Source: JBDRLH01 sp043813215
Lineage (GTDB): Bacteria; Patescibacteriota; Minisyncoccia; Minisyncoccales; JAQTPW01
Assembly: GCA_043813215.1 (NCBI GenBank)
Contig: JBDRLH010000023.1
Location: forward strand, 1-24,748
Length of the DNA stretch: 24,748 nt
Reading direction: 5' to 3'
Shown here: positions 6,271 to 15,379 of the stretch, piece after piece
Layout of the letters: each line of letters begins with the position of its first letter
Numbering within the stretch: position 1 is the stretch's first letter
Made by a program: the position numbers and the translations under genes
Notes under the pieces: generated by a model
What the model was told of the DNA's origin: nothing
Database searches by the model: none
What the model saw: the letters and a program-made list of their open reading frames with translations, nothing else

Positions 6271-7255
6271 GATTCCGGAGTTTTTCCCGTAAAACTTTGA
6301 CTTTGGGAAAAGACTGATTTTTGAGCAAAAGACCCTCTTTTGCGCCGATCTTTCTTAAATTAAAAGACGAATTGGCCGTTGCCAATTGCATGGCAAAAAT
6401 GATATCGTTTTTTTTGATAAACCCGGAGATAAATCCTGCCGAAAAAGAATCGCCGACGCCGGTCATGTCTATTGCTTTTGTCGGCAAAGCCGATGCTTTG
6501 TACATATATTTTCCGTCTGAAGCGCAAGAACCTTCTTTGCCCTTGGTCATGACACAAATCCCCGGCACCAATTGATCCAATTTCTTAAAAATATTTTTTT
6601 CTTTTTTATAAGGAATTTTAGTTATTAAAGAGGCTTCTTCCCGATTCAGAACCAAAACATCTATTTTTTTAAAAATTCTCTCAAGGGTTTTAAGCGGCAA
6701 AGATAATTGTTTGTAGCCCGGATTCATTGCCACTTTAATTTTATTTTTCTTTGCAAAATCAACAAAAGTTTCCGTCAGCGCGGCCAATTTTCCGGAAAAA
6801 GGAGCCAGATAAAACCATTTCGTATTTTTTAATTTATTCCACGGGATATCTTTTTTTTCTAAAAGATCTGAAGCCCCCCGATAAACCAAAATTGTCCTAT
6901 CTTTGCCCGGATAAGTTAAAATAACCGACATATTCGTCGGCCTGCCTGATGTCCGGCCGACTAAACTCGTGTCAATCTTTAATTTTTTAAGCTCTTTAAT
7001 GATTGAATCGCCAAAAGAATCCAGCCCCACTTGGCCACAGTAGGCAGATTGGAACCCTTGTTTGGCAAAAGTTGCCGCAGTATTTGTTCCCCCGCCGCCG
7101 GAAAAAAAGAAAACGCTATCTATTTCCGTCTTGGAGCCCAAGTTCAAGCAAACTCCCTCCCCTGTGATAAATTTTTTTCCGTAAACCGGCAGAAACTTCT
7201 TTGACGTAAAATAAATATCTTGCGTCGCCGATCCGAATGTTATGATATCGTACAT
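6263..7255 (-). CDS. PfkB-family carbohydrate/nucleoside kinase
   Basis: 330 aa ribokinase-like kinase. N-terminal FGSATQDIYF (7-16) and the glycine block SGGGGTNTAATFAKQG (52-67) bind the sugar; GVGDSFSAGF (266-275) is the GAGD-type anion hole with catalytic D269; NPGY at 178-181 and LNREEA at 203-208 are also family blocks. Substrate could be a sugar (ribose, fructose) or a nucleoside such as adenosine; sequence reading cannot decide. Last of a run that starts at acs, 15 nt after the MBL-fold gene. Such kinases in CPR bacteria are often linked to nucleotide salvage, but that is inference. Confidence 0.9.
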   Translation of the reverse strand: MYDIITFGSATQDIYFTSKKFLPVYGKKFITGEGVCLNLGSKTEIDSVFFFSGGGGTNTAATFAKQGFQSAYCGQVGLDSFGDSIIKELKKLKIDTSLVGRTSGRPTNMSVILTYPGKDRTILVYRGASDLLEKKDIPWNKLKNTKWFYLAPFSGKLAALTETFVDFAKKNKIKVAMNPGYKQLSLPLKTLERIFKKIDVLVLNREEASLITKIPYKKEKNIFKKLDQLVPGICVMTKGKEGSCASDGKYMYKASALPTKAIDMTGVGDSFSAGFISGFIKKNDIIFAMQLATANSSFNLRKIGAKEGLLLKNQSFPKVKVLREKLRNLD

Positions 7256-7270
7256 ATTATTAATTAGTAA

Positions 7271-7837
7271 TTAGCGATTAGTTTTAAACGTTTTCCCATG
7301 TCCGGGAATTACCCAATCGGCCATTTCTAAAACTCTTTTCCGACTTTCTTTTAATTTTTCTTTATCGCTGGCATAAGAATCGTTCTCGGGAAAATTCTCC
7401 TTCCAAAAAACATCACCACATATTGCAATAATTCCTTTTTTTGTTTTTACCAAAAGAGTCAATCCATCGTAGTTGTGTCCTGGCGTTTTTATAATCTTGA
7501 TATCATCTGTAAATTGGCTTTCCCAATCTCTAACTTTATTTTTATCCCATAATCCCCAATATTCCAATGTTTTTGCCAGGGGAAACATCCCGATGTTTCT
7601 GTAATGATCAAGGTGAGAATGACTAATGAAAACCACATTAACATCATTTGGCGTCAAGCCTTCTTCATTTAATTTATCAATAAGCATCTTTTGATCTTCC
7701 AATATGCCCGGGTCTGTTATCATTATTAAATTTTCATCTTTCACCAATGTTGTTGTGGAGCTTGATTTTTCTTCTCCATCCGAAGCAACTGAATCTGAAT
7801 TTGTGTACCCCTCTATTAAAATTTTAACCTCTGCCAT
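7271..7837 (-). CDS. MBL-fold metallo-hydrolase (MBLAC1-like)
   Basis: 188 aa metallo-beta-lactamase fold. Metal ligands are all visible: HSHLDH (H73, H75, D77, H78), H121 in TPGHNYDG, D142 in CGDVFW and H180 in IPGHGKTF. The compact size, the NDVNVVFISH block and the DPG motif near residue 42 resemble the MBLAC1/hydroxyacylglutathione hydrolase-like group; the substrate is unknown. It starts 3 nt after the ppsA stop and is followed 15 nt later by the PfkB kinase, so all belong to one unit. Confidence 0.88.
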   Translation of the reverse strand: MAEVKILIEGYTNSDSVASDGEEKSSSTTTLVKDENLIMITDPGILEDQKMLIDKLNEEGLTPNDVNVVFISHSHLDHYRNIGMFPLAKTLEYWGLWDKNKVRDWESQFTDDIKIIKTPGHNYDGLTLLVKTKKGIIAICGDVFWKENFPENDSYASDKEKLKESRKRVLEMADWVIPGHGKTFKTNR

Positions 7838-7840
7838 AAT

Positions 7841-10216
7841 TTATTTTAATTTCTTTTCTGCTTTGGCGATTAATAATATTGTTTTTATGACAGCGTCAGG
7901 GCTCAATGACATTGAATCTATGCCGAGCTCCACTAAAAACTCAGCAAAATCAGCGTAGTTTGACGGAGCCTCCCCGCAAATGCCTATATATTTTTTCTTT
8001 TTTTGACAAATATTAATCACCTCTTTTATCATCTTTTTTACAGCCTCGTTCCTCTCGTCTCCTATGTCAGAAATCTGCGCCGAATCCCTGTCCAAACCGA
8101 GCACCAATTGCGTCAGATCATTTGATCCTATGCTCATGCCGTCAAAAATTTCCAAAAACTCCTCCGCTAGAATTATATTAGAAGGAATTTCGCACATCAT
8201 AATGATTTTTAAATCGCCCTTTTTTAAGCCGTTCTCTCGCATTATTTTTAAAACTTTCTTTCCTTCGTCAACGGTGCGGCAGAAAGGAATCATCGTCCAA
8301 ATATTGTCAAAGCCCATTTCTTCTCTCGCTCTTTTTATGGCCCGGCACTCCATTTCAAAAGCCGGTTCAAACTTCTCGTCATAGTACCTTGACGCTCCCC
8401 TCCAACCGATCATCGGATTTGATTCATGTGGCTCAAATAAACTGCCTCCCAAAAGCTGGGCATATTCGTTTGTTTTAAAATCTGAGAATCTGACAATCAC
8501 CGGTTTGGGATAAAAAGCGGCGGCAATTTTCCCGACGCCCTGGGCGAGCTTGTCAACAAAATATTCTTTTTTGCTTTCGTATCCTGCGGTCAGGTTTTCA
8601 ATTTTTTCTCTTGTTTTTTTATCTTTCAGTAAAGAAAAATTATACAAAGCCAAGGGATGAATTTTTATCTGAGAAGCAATAATAAATTCTTCCCTGGCCA
8701 AGCCGACTCCGTCATTGGGTAAAAAAGAATTGGCAAAAGCAATGTCGGGTTGGCCGATATTCATCATTATTTTGGTCTGGGTTTTTGGAATTTTTCCCAG
8801 ATTGATTCTCTTTATTTCAAATTTTAATTCCCCGGACCATATTCTGCCAATTTGGCTTTCGGAACAATCTACAGTAACCGATTCGCCGCTATTTAAAACG
8901 CGGGTGGCCTTGCCCGTCCCGACAATGCAGGGAATGCCCAGTTCTCGTGAAACTATTGCGGCATGACAAGTCCGGCCGCCCTCTTCGGTAATAATTGCCC
9001 TGGCTTGCGACATGACGCTTGCCCAGTCGGGGTCGGTCATGCGGGTGACTAAAATTTCTCCAGGATTGAATTGCTTAATCTGCGCAACATTAGGAATAAT
9101 TTTGACTTTGCCCGAAACAATTTTGGAACCTATTGATTTTCCTTCTAAAACTAATTTTCCCGCTTCTTTTAAAAAGTACCGTTCGTAATTTTGTTCGTTT
9201 CCTAAAGCGTGAACTGTTTCGGGCCGGGCCTGAACGATAAACAATTTTTGGGTCTTGCCGTCTTTTGCCCACTCGATATCCATTGGTCTTTTATAATGAT
9301 CTTCAATATCTACCGCCCATTTCGCAAGCTGTAAAACTTCGTCGTCAGAAATAACAAATTTTGATTGATAATTTTCAGGAACCGCCATTTCTTTTACGTC
9401 TGTTCCCTTATATATCAGTTTTATTTTCTTGGTCCCCAAATTTTTTGAAATAATCGGCCGGAAACCCTTTTTTAAGGTGGTTTTAAAAACCAAAAATTCG
9501 TCAGGCACCACCCTGCCCTTTACAACCATTTCTCCCAAACCCCAGGAACCGGCGATCAAAACCACGTTTTTAAAGCCGCTTTCTGTATCAATGGTAAAAA
9601 TTACTCCCGAAGAAGCCAAGTCCGACCTGACCATCTTCATCACTCCGACGGATATGGCAATCTTGAAATGATCAAAACCTTTTTCAGCCCGATAAGATAT
9701 GGCCCGGTCATTAAATAACGAAGCCATGCATTGCTTTACCGAAGCCAATAGTTCCTCTTCTCCCTGAACATTCAGATAGGTCTCGTGGGCACCGGCAAAA
9801 CTGGCGCTCGGTAAATCTTCGGCCGTTGCCGAGCTTCTTGCCGCAACATCGGTATCTTCCTGGCCGTATTCTTTTGACAACTTTTTATAGGCGCTTATTA
9901 ATTCTTTTTTAAAATCTTCCGAAAATTCACCGCCTAAAATCAGTTCTCTCGCCTGTCTGCCGGCCTGCTGTAATTTTTTTACATCTTTGACATCCAAACC
10001 CTTAAAAATTATTTTTAATTCGGGTAAAAAATTATTTTCTTTTAAAAACTGCCAATAAGCCAATGAGGTTGTGGCAAAACCGTCAGGCACGACGATGCCC
10101 TTTTTGCTCAACTGGGAAAACATTTCGCCCAGGGATGCGTTTTTGCCGCCGACTAAAGCAACGTTTTTGTTGGAAATTTCTTTGAACCAAAGAATGCGTT
10201 TTTGTTTTTTATTCAT
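7841..10216 (-). CDS. ppsA: phosphoenolpyruvate synthase (pyruvate, water dikinase)
   Basis: 791 aa, full length. N-terminal ATP-grasp-like domain (VALVGGKNASLGEM, 19-32; RSSATAEDLPSASFAGAHET, 127-146), central phospho-histidine domain with H418 in GGRTCHAAIVSRELGIP, and C-terminal PEP/pyruvate barrel ending in GICGEAPSNY with catalytic C747. It catalyses pyruvate + ATP + H2O = PEP + AMP + Pi. No pyruvate kinase is in the window, and in several anaerobes the enzyme runs toward pyruvate and ATP using AMP; that direction is plausible next to acs/acd but unproven. A TATAAT at 10257-10262 in the end of acd may add an internal promoter. Confidence 0.96.
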   Translation of the reverse strand: MNKKQKRILWFKEISNKNVALVGGKNASLGEMFSQLSKKGIVVPDGFATTSLAYWQFLKENNFLPELKIIFKGLDVKDVKKLQQAGRQARELILGGEFSEDFKKELISAYKKLSKEYGQEDTDVAARSSATAEDLPSASFAGAHETYLNVQGEEELLASVKQCMASLFNDRAISYRAEKGFDHFKIAISVGVMKMVRSDLASSGVIFTIDTESGFKNVVLIAGSWGLGEMVVKGRVVPDEFLVFKTTLKKGFRPIISKNLGTKKIKLIYKGTDVKEMAVPENYQSKFVISDDEVLQLAKWAVDIEDHYKRPMDIEWAKDGKTQKLFIVQARPETVHALGNEQNYERYFLKEAGKLVLEGKSIGSKIVSGKVKIIPNVAQIKQFNPGEILVTRMTDPDWASVMSQARAIITEEGGRTCHAAIVSRELGIPCIVGTGKATRVLNSGESVTVDCSESQIGRIWSGELKFEIKRINLGKIPKTQTKIMMNIGQPDIAFANSFLPNDGVGLAREEFIIASQIKIHPLALYNFSLLKDKKTREKIENLTAGYESKKEYFVDKLAQGVGKIAAAFYPKPVIVRFSDFKTNEYAQLLGGSLFEPHESNPMIGWRGASRYYDEKFEPAFEMECRAIKRAREEMGFDNIWTMIPFCRTVDEGKKVLKIMRENGLKKGDLKIIMMCEIPSNIILAEEFLEIFDGMSIGSNDLTQLVLGLDRDSAQISDIGDERNEAVKKMIKEVINICQKKKKYIGICGEAPSNYADFAEFLVELGIDSMSLSPDAVIKTILLIAKAEKKLK

Positions 10217-10246
10217 TTTATTTGATATTTCTTTCTTCTTTTTTCT

Positions 10247-12379
10247 TTATGATATTATTATACGACATTCAAGAGCAATCGTCTTTTCTCCTGCTCCTCT
10301 CACTGCGAGAGGATTAATGTCAAGCTCAGATATTACGGGAAAATCCGTAACAAGTTGCGAAAGCCTGAGAAGATATTCGACGATAGCATTAATATCCACC
10401 GGCTTTTGTCCCCTCGCTCCGGCAAGGAGAGGATAACTCCTTGTCTCGCGTATCATTTCTATGGCATCTTGTCGGGCAATGGGAGCCAATCTGAAACTTA
10501 CATCTTGGAGTATTTCCACATAAATACCGCCTAACCCGAACATAATAAGGGGGCCGAATTGGGCATCGCGCTTCATGCCTATAATAACTTCTCGTCCTCC
10601 TTTTATCATCTCTTGTACTTCTATACCCATAATTTTTGCCTGAGGCATCAGATCATTAGCGCTCTCTATAATTTCCTTATAAGCATTTGCTACGGTTTCA
10701 GCATCTCTTAGGTTTAATTTAACCCCGCCGATATCCGTTTTGTGCAATATGTCTGGCGAAACGATCTTCATAACGACAGGGTAACCGATTTCGTCGGCGA
10801 ACCTCACGGCTTCCTCGGAATTATGTGCCAAACAGGAGCGAGGCGAAAATAAACCATAAGCACCTATCACTTGCCTGGCTTCAGCATCTGAAAGACTGCG
10901 TCTATTTTCGTTTAAGGCTTGCGTCAAAATAACTTTGGTAGCTTGATGATCTACGGGAAAAGTTTTAATTTTATCAAATTCCCTTTTGCGCCAAAGTCGA
11001 TAGCGATTCATGGCTTTGAAACTATCTACCGCTCGTTCCGGGAAGGCGTAATTTGGAATACGGGATTTCATAAGATCTTTAATTCCTTTATCAACCGTAG
11101 GACCGCCCATAAAGCTTGAAAGAATCGGTTTTTCGTAATTAGATGCCGTATCTATAACGGCACGGGCTGTATTTTCCACGTCGGTTATCGCCTGTGGCGT
11201 GAGTATAACCAATACTCCGTCAACGTTAATATCGCCAAGCACAGCTTCAAGGGCTAATTTATATCTATCGGGAGTGGCGTCACCGATCACGTCCACCGGA
11301 TTAAGGAAATTGGCAGTAATCGGCAGGCCAGCCCGGAGTTTTTCAACAGTCTCTTTTTTGAACTGGCTGAGTTTTAGCCCTGCCCTCTCTACGGCATCGG
11401 TGGCCATAACGCCCGGACCGCCGGCATTGGTCACGATGGCAATCCTGTCGCCACAAATCAACGGCTGATAAGCCAAGGCAAAAGTAAAATCAATGACTTC
11501 TTCCATTGAATTTACCCTGATAACTCCTGTTTGTTTAAATATGGCGTCATAAGCGACATCAGAACCCGCCATGGCTCCGGTGTGAGAAAGGGCCGCCTGC
11601 GAGCCGACGACGGTACGTCCAGACTTCATAACAATAAAAGGCTTTTTCCGCGTCAGAGCAGAGGCGGATTCTCGGAACCGCATCCCGCTGGTAATGCCTT
11701 CGAGATAAGCTATGACCACGCTGGTGTTGTCATCTTTTTCCCAGGCCTCAATAAGGTCCGATTCGTTAATATCTGACTTGTTTCCGAGGCTTACAAGTTT
11801 ACTGAAACCAATCCCTGAATTTTTTGACCAATCCAGAATCGCCTGACAGAGGGCGCCCGATTGAGACATAAAAGCAACATTTCCTTTTGACGCCATACCG
11901 GAAGAGAATGTGGCGTTTAATGAAGAATGCGTATTAATAAAACCGAGACAATTGGGACCCAGAACCCTGATGTTATATTTTCTGGCAATTTCCATTATTT
12001 TATTTTCCAACTCGAGGCCGACGGGTCCTATTTCCTTAAATCCCGACGAAATAATAACGGCTCCTTTTATTCCTTTAAGTCCGCAATCATTCATAATTTC
12101 CGGCACCGTCCGGGAAGGAGTGACAATAATGGCCATATCTACTTTATCCGGGATATTAGTGACCTTAGGATAAGATACAAGATCGAGTGCTGTGCGAATA
12201 CTTGGATTTACAGCATATACTTTGCCTTTAAAACCGTATTGAATGATATTTTTAAGAACGACGCAGCCGAGCTTGCTAGCATCAGAAGATGCGCCGACTA
12301 CTGCTATTGAGTCGGGGCTGAAGAAAGAATCATCAAGTTTTTTTCGTGCCGATGTTCCGCTAAAAATTTTTCCCTTCAT
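10247..12379 (-). CDS. acd: acetate-CoA ligase (ADP-forming), fused alpha-beta
   Basis: 710 aa, an alpha-beta fusion. Residues ~18-150 are the CoA-binding Rossmann domain (IAVVGASSDASKLG, 25-38), ~165-470 the succinyl-CoA-synthetase-like domains with the phospho-acceptor H266 in ALSHTGAMAGSD, and ~490-710 the ATP-grasp beta part (GYPVVMKIVSPDILHKTDIGGV). It makes ATP from acetyl-CoA + ADP + Pi with release of acetate, the energy-saving step of archaeal-style fermentation, and may also use other acyl-CoAs. Its ATG overlaps the acs stop (ATGA), so it is coupled to the AMP-forming enzyme. 30 nt separate it from ppsA. Identity is strong; acyl specificity is inferred. Confidence 0.94.
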   Translation of the reverse strand: MKGKIFSGTSARKKLDDSFFSPDSIAVVGASSDASKLGCVVLKNIIQYGFKGKVYAVNPSIRTALDLVSYPKVTNIPDKVDMAIIVTPSRTVPEIMNDCGLKGIKGAVIISSGFKEIGPVGLELENKIMEIARKYNIRVLGPNCLGFINTHSSLNATFSSGMASKGNVAFMSQSGALCQAILDWSKNSGIGFSKLVSLGNKSDINESDLIEAWEKDDNTSVVIAYLEGITSGMRFRESASALTRKKPFIVMKSGRTVVGSQAALSHTGAMAGSDVAYDAIFKQTGVIRVNSMEEVIDFTFALAYQPLICGDRIAIVTNAGGPGVMATDAVERAGLKLSQFKKETVEKLRAGLPITANFLNPVDVIGDATPDRYKLALEAVLGDINVDGVLVILTPQAITDVENTARAVIDTASNYEKPILSSFMGGPTVDKGIKDLMKSRIPNYAFPERAVDSFKAMNRYRLWRKREFDKIKTFPVDHQATKVILTQALNENRRSLSDAEARQVIGAYGLFSPRSCLAHNSEEAVRFADEIGYPVVMKIVSPDILHKTDIGGVKLNLRDAETVANAYKEIIESANDLMPQAKIMGIEVQEMIKGGREVIIGMKRDAQFGPLIMFGLGGIYVEILQDVSFRLAPIARQDAIEMIRETRSYPLLAGARGQKPVDINAIVEYLLRLSQLVTDFPVISELDINPLAVRGAGEKTIALECRIIIS
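10257..10285 (-). promoter_or_regulatory. possible internal promoter of ppsA
   Basis: Minus strand: perfect TATAAT (10257-10262) with a poor -35 (AAGACG, 10280-10285, 17-nt spacer) inside the 3' end of acd. Predicted start ~10250, 34 nt before the ppsA ATG. The -35 matches only 3 of 6, so this is weak. Confidence 0.35.
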
Positions 12380-14286
12380 TTTTTATTGATGATCACCTTA
12401 AGCTTATCAACGCTCTCCGGATTGGCCAAAGTTGAAAGATCTCCCAATTCCTCCTGGGTGAATAATCTTTTTAAAATTCGGCGCATAATTTTGCCTGAAC
12501 GGGTTTTCGGCAGATCTTGCGCCAGATAAATTTCTTTTGGCAGGGCGATGGGACCGATTTCTTTTTTAATAAGATCTATTACTTCTTTTTTTATTTGGTC
12601 AACAGATTCTTGGCCCTTGTAAACCACAAAGACGACAGGAACCTCTCCTTTTATTTCGTCCGGAATCCCCACAACCGCGCATTCGGTAATGTCGGCATGA
12701 AAATTAACTGCCGCTTCCAGTTCGCCGGTTGAAACCCGGTGGCCGGCCACTTTAATCACGTCGTCAACCCGGCCGATAATCCTGATTAAACCGTTTTTAT
12801 CGTAAAGCGCGCCATCGGAAGTGAAATAAATTTCTTTGCCATATTGGCTCCAATAAGTTTTCAGATATTTTTCCGGATTTTTATAAACTCCTCTTAATAT
12901 GCCCGGTGAAAAAGGCGGCAAAATTACTAAATTTCCTGGTGTATTTTCAGGGCAGCTATTCCCTTTTTCATCTAAAATATCGGTCTTTACTCCGGGAAAA
13001 GGAAGTCCCGTAAAAGCCGGGCGAAAAGGCCCCAATCCCGGCAAAGAAGTGACAAGTATGCCGCCGGTTTCCGTTTGCCACCAAGTGTCCAAAACCGGAC
13101 ACTTCTTTTTGCCCACTTCTTTAAAATACCATTGCCAGGCCGATTCATCTATCGGCTCGCCGACCGACCCTAAAAGCCGCAAACTGTTTAATTTATTATT
13201 TTTAAAAACTTCGATGCCTAATTTTTCAAACATTCTGACGGCCGTGGGGGCGGTATAAAAAATACTGACGCCGTATTTGTCTATAATGTCGCACCATCTG
13301 TTGGCTTTGGGATAAATCAACAATCCTTCAAAAATAATGAAAGTGGCCCCGCAAAGCAAGGGACCGTAACAGCTGTAAGTATGGCCGGTTATCCAGCCGA
13401 CGTCAGCCGTTGACCAGAAAATATCTTCCGGATGTATATCAAAAATATATTTTGTCGTAGCATAAGCCTGGACGGCATATCCCGCCGTGACGTGAATACA
13501 GCCTTTTGGCTTTCCTGTGCTCCCGCTGGTGTATAAAACAAACAGAGTGTCTTCGGAGTCCATAATTTCCGGTTCGCAATCTTCGGATTCTTTTGCGGTC
13601 AAATCTGACCACCAAACATCCCTGCTTTCTTGCCAGCCGACGGGATTTTGCGCTCTTTTGACCACAATCATTTTTTCAACTAAAGTCTCTTTTATTCCCT
13701 CGTCGGCATTATTTTTTAAATTAATCATCGTTCCATTCCTGTAATAGCCGTCAGCCGTAATTAAAATCTTGACTTCGGAATCCAGCAATCTGCTTTGCAG
13801 GGCTGTCGGGGAAAATGCCGAGAAAACAACCGCGTGGACTGCACCGATTCTCGCGCAAGCCAGCATGGAAATTATCGCTTCCGGAATCATGGGAAGATAA
13901 ATTCCGATCCTGTCGCCTTTTTTGACTCCGAGTTTTTTTAAGGCATTGGCAAATTTGCCAACTTCTTTTTTGAGCTGCAGGTATGTAAAAGTTTTGGAAG
14001 ATTCTCCTGCAGGCTCCGGCTCCCAAATCAGGGCAATTTTATCATCGGCACCGGAACGGAAAATAGTTTCTGTAATATTCAGCTTGCCTCCCAAAAACCA
14101 TTTAAAATAAGGCGGATTATGCTCAAAGCTCTTTTCCCATTTTTTGCTCCATTGCAAGTCACCGGCCAAATTTTCCCAGAATTTTACAGGATCTTTGGCC
14201 GCCTCTTTATAAATTTTTTTGTCTTTTATCCAGGCCTTCTCTTTAAATTCCGGCGACGGGTAATACGAATCTCCTTTTTTAATCAT
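12376..14286 (-). CDS. acs: acetyl-CoA synthetase (AMP-forming)
   Basis: 636 aa, normal length. N-terminal ACS domain, AMP-binding P-loop YTSGSTGKPKG (252-262), DTWWQTETGG with the Trp that in characterised acetyl-CoA synthetases restricts the pocket to short acids, and PKTRSGKIMRR near the C-terminus with catalytic K599, whose acetylation normally silences the enzyme. Reaction: acetate + ATP + CoA to acetyl-CoA + AMP + PPi via acetyl-AMP. First gene of the acs-acd-ppsA-MBL-PfkB run, with an extended -10 promoter embedded in the upstream gap terminator. Ends in TGA overlapping the acd start. Confidence 0.96.
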   Translation of the reverse strand: MIKKGDSYYPSPEFKEKAWIKDKKIYKEAAKDPVKFWENLAGDLQWSKKWEKSFEHNPPYFKWFLGGKLNITETIFRSGADDKIALIWEPEPAGESSKTFTYLQLKKEVGKFANALKKLGVKKGDRIGIYLPMIPEAIISMLACARIGAVHAVVFSAFSPTALQSRLLDSEVKILITADGYYRNGTMINLKNNADEGIKETLVEKMIVVKRAQNPVGWQESRDVWWSDLTAKESEDCEPEIMDSEDTLFVLYTSGSTGKPKGCIHVTAGYAVQAYATTKYIFDIHPEDIFWSTADVGWITGHTYSCYGPLLCGATFIIFEGLLIYPKANRWCDIIDKYGVSIFYTAPTAVRMFEKLGIEVFKNNKLNSLRLLGSVGEPIDESAWQWYFKEVGKKKCPVLDTWWQTETGGILVTSLPGLGPFRPAFTGLPFPGVKTDILDEKGNSCPENTPGNLVILPPFSPGILRGVYKNPEKYLKTYWSQYGKEIYFTSDGALYDKNGLIRIIGRVDDVIKVAGHRVSTGELEAAVNFHADITECAVVGIPDEIKGEVPVVFVVYKGQESVDQIKKEVIDLIKKEIGPIALPKEIYLAQDLPKTRSGKIMRRILKRLFTQEELGDLSTLANPESVDKLKVIINKK

Positions 14287-14313
14287 ATTTTCTTAAATTA
14301 TGTTTTATGTTTT

Positions 14314-14342
14314 ATTATACCAAAAAATAATGCCCCGCCAAA
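14314..14342 (-). promoter_or_regulatory. extended -10 promoter of acs, nested in terminator
   Basis: Minus strand: perfect TATAAT (14314-14319) preceded by TGG (TGn extended -10); a -35 of TTGGCG (14336-14341, 16-nt spacer) matches 4 of 6 and lies inside the gap terminator hairpin. Predicted start ~14307, about 21 nt before the acs ATG. Confidence 0.65.
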
Positions 14343-14353
14343 ATGGCGGGGCT
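14320..14353 (-). terminator. intrinsic terminator after gap
   Basis: A 9-bp GC-rich stem (GCCCCGCCA, 14332-14340, with TGGCGGGGC, 14344-14352) and a 3-nt loop. Read on the minus strand it is followed by ATTATTTTTTGG, a slightly interrupted U-tract. It lies ~20 nt after the gap stop and closes the trxB-to-gap unit. It is the only textbook terminator in the window. Confidence 0.9.
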
Positions 14354-14371
14354 GAAAATATCTTACAAGAG

Positions 14372-15379
14372 CTACATTTTTTTTCCCATGAAATCGGCAA
14401 ACTCCGCCAGACGGCAGGAGTAGGCCCATTCGTTGTCGTACCAGGCCGTGATTTTTATCAGATTTTCATTGACCATCGTCAAAGATGCATCGACTATGCA
14501 GGAAAATGAATTACCGATATAATCCGAAGACACCAGCAAGGCGTCTTCTATCCCCAAAATACCCTCCATTTTCTTTTCCTGCGAAGCTTTTTTAATAATG
14601 AAGTTGACCTCCTCGGCCGTTGTCTTTTTCTCCACTTGACAAACCAAATCCAAAACCGAAACCGTGGGCGTCGGCACCCGGAAAGCAATTCCGTCCAATT
14701 TCCCAGCGAGTTCCGGAATAACTTTACCGATTGCCGAGGCGGCCCCTGTGCTTGTGGGAATTATGTTTATGGCAGCTGCTCTCGCCCGCCTGAAGTCTTT
14801 ATGAGGCAAATCCAGAATCCTCTGATCGTTGGTATAGCTGTGGACTGTCGTCATAAATCCCCTCTCAATCTTGAAATTATCATTAAGAACTTTGGCCAAA
14901 GGCGCCAGGCAATTTGTCGTACATGATGCCATTGATACAATACTGTCATTTTTTCCGTCGTAATTTTCTTCGTTTACCCCCGGAACAAAAGTCCGGATTT
15001 TTTCCGATTTTGAAGGGGCTGAAATTACCACTTTTTTTGCCCCGACCGCAAGATGTTTTTTTGCGTCTTCAAGTTCGGTAAAGTTGCCCGTGCATTCTAA
15101 AACAATATCTATGCCCGTTTTGCCCCAAAGTAAATTTAAGGGGTCCTTTTCGGCTGAAATTTTTATTTCTTTTTTATTAATTAAAATTATCCCCTCCTTT
15201 CCTTGGACGTTCTTATCGTAAATACCGTAAATCGAATCATATTTTAAAAGATGAGCAAGAGTTTTGGTATCCGTCAAATCATTGATTGCTTCCAAATCCA
15301 AATTCGGGCATTTTTCTAAAATGGCCTTGGCGCAATTCCGCCCTATCCTGCCGAATCCGTTGATGGCAATTTTTATCAT
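14372..15379 (-). CDS. gap: glyceraldehyde-3-phosphate dehydrogenase, type I
   Basis: 335 aa. NAD-binding GFGRIGR (8-14), Asp34 in AINDLTD that favours NAD over NADP, catalytic C153 in SMASCTTNCLAP and H180 in TTVHSYTNDQ; the C-terminal WYDNEWAYSCR is conserved. Oxidises glyceraldehyde 3-phosphate with phosphate to 1,3-bisphosphoglycerate. No phosphoglycerate kinase or triosephosphate isomerase is nearby. Last gene of the trxB-eno-gpmA-dsbA-like-grx-gap unit; its ATG overlaps the glutaredoxin TGA (ATGA), and a terminator follows. Confidence 0.98.
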   Translation of the reverse strand: MIKIAINGFGRIGRNCAKAILEKCPNLDLEAINDLTDTKTLAHLLKYDSIYGIYDKNVQGKEGIILINKKEIKISAEKDPLNLLWGKTGIDIVLECTGNFTELEDAKKHLAVGAKKVVISAPSKSEKIRTFVPGVNEENYDGKNDSIVSMASCTTNCLAPLAKVLNDNFKIERGFMTTVHSYTNDQRILDLPHKDFRRARAAAINIIPTSTGAASAIGKVIPELAGKLDGIAFRVPTPTVSVLDLVCQVEKKTTAEEVNFIIKKASQEKKMEGILGIEDALLVSSDYIGNSFSCIVDASLTMVNENLIKITAWYDNEWAYSCRLAEFADFMGKKM

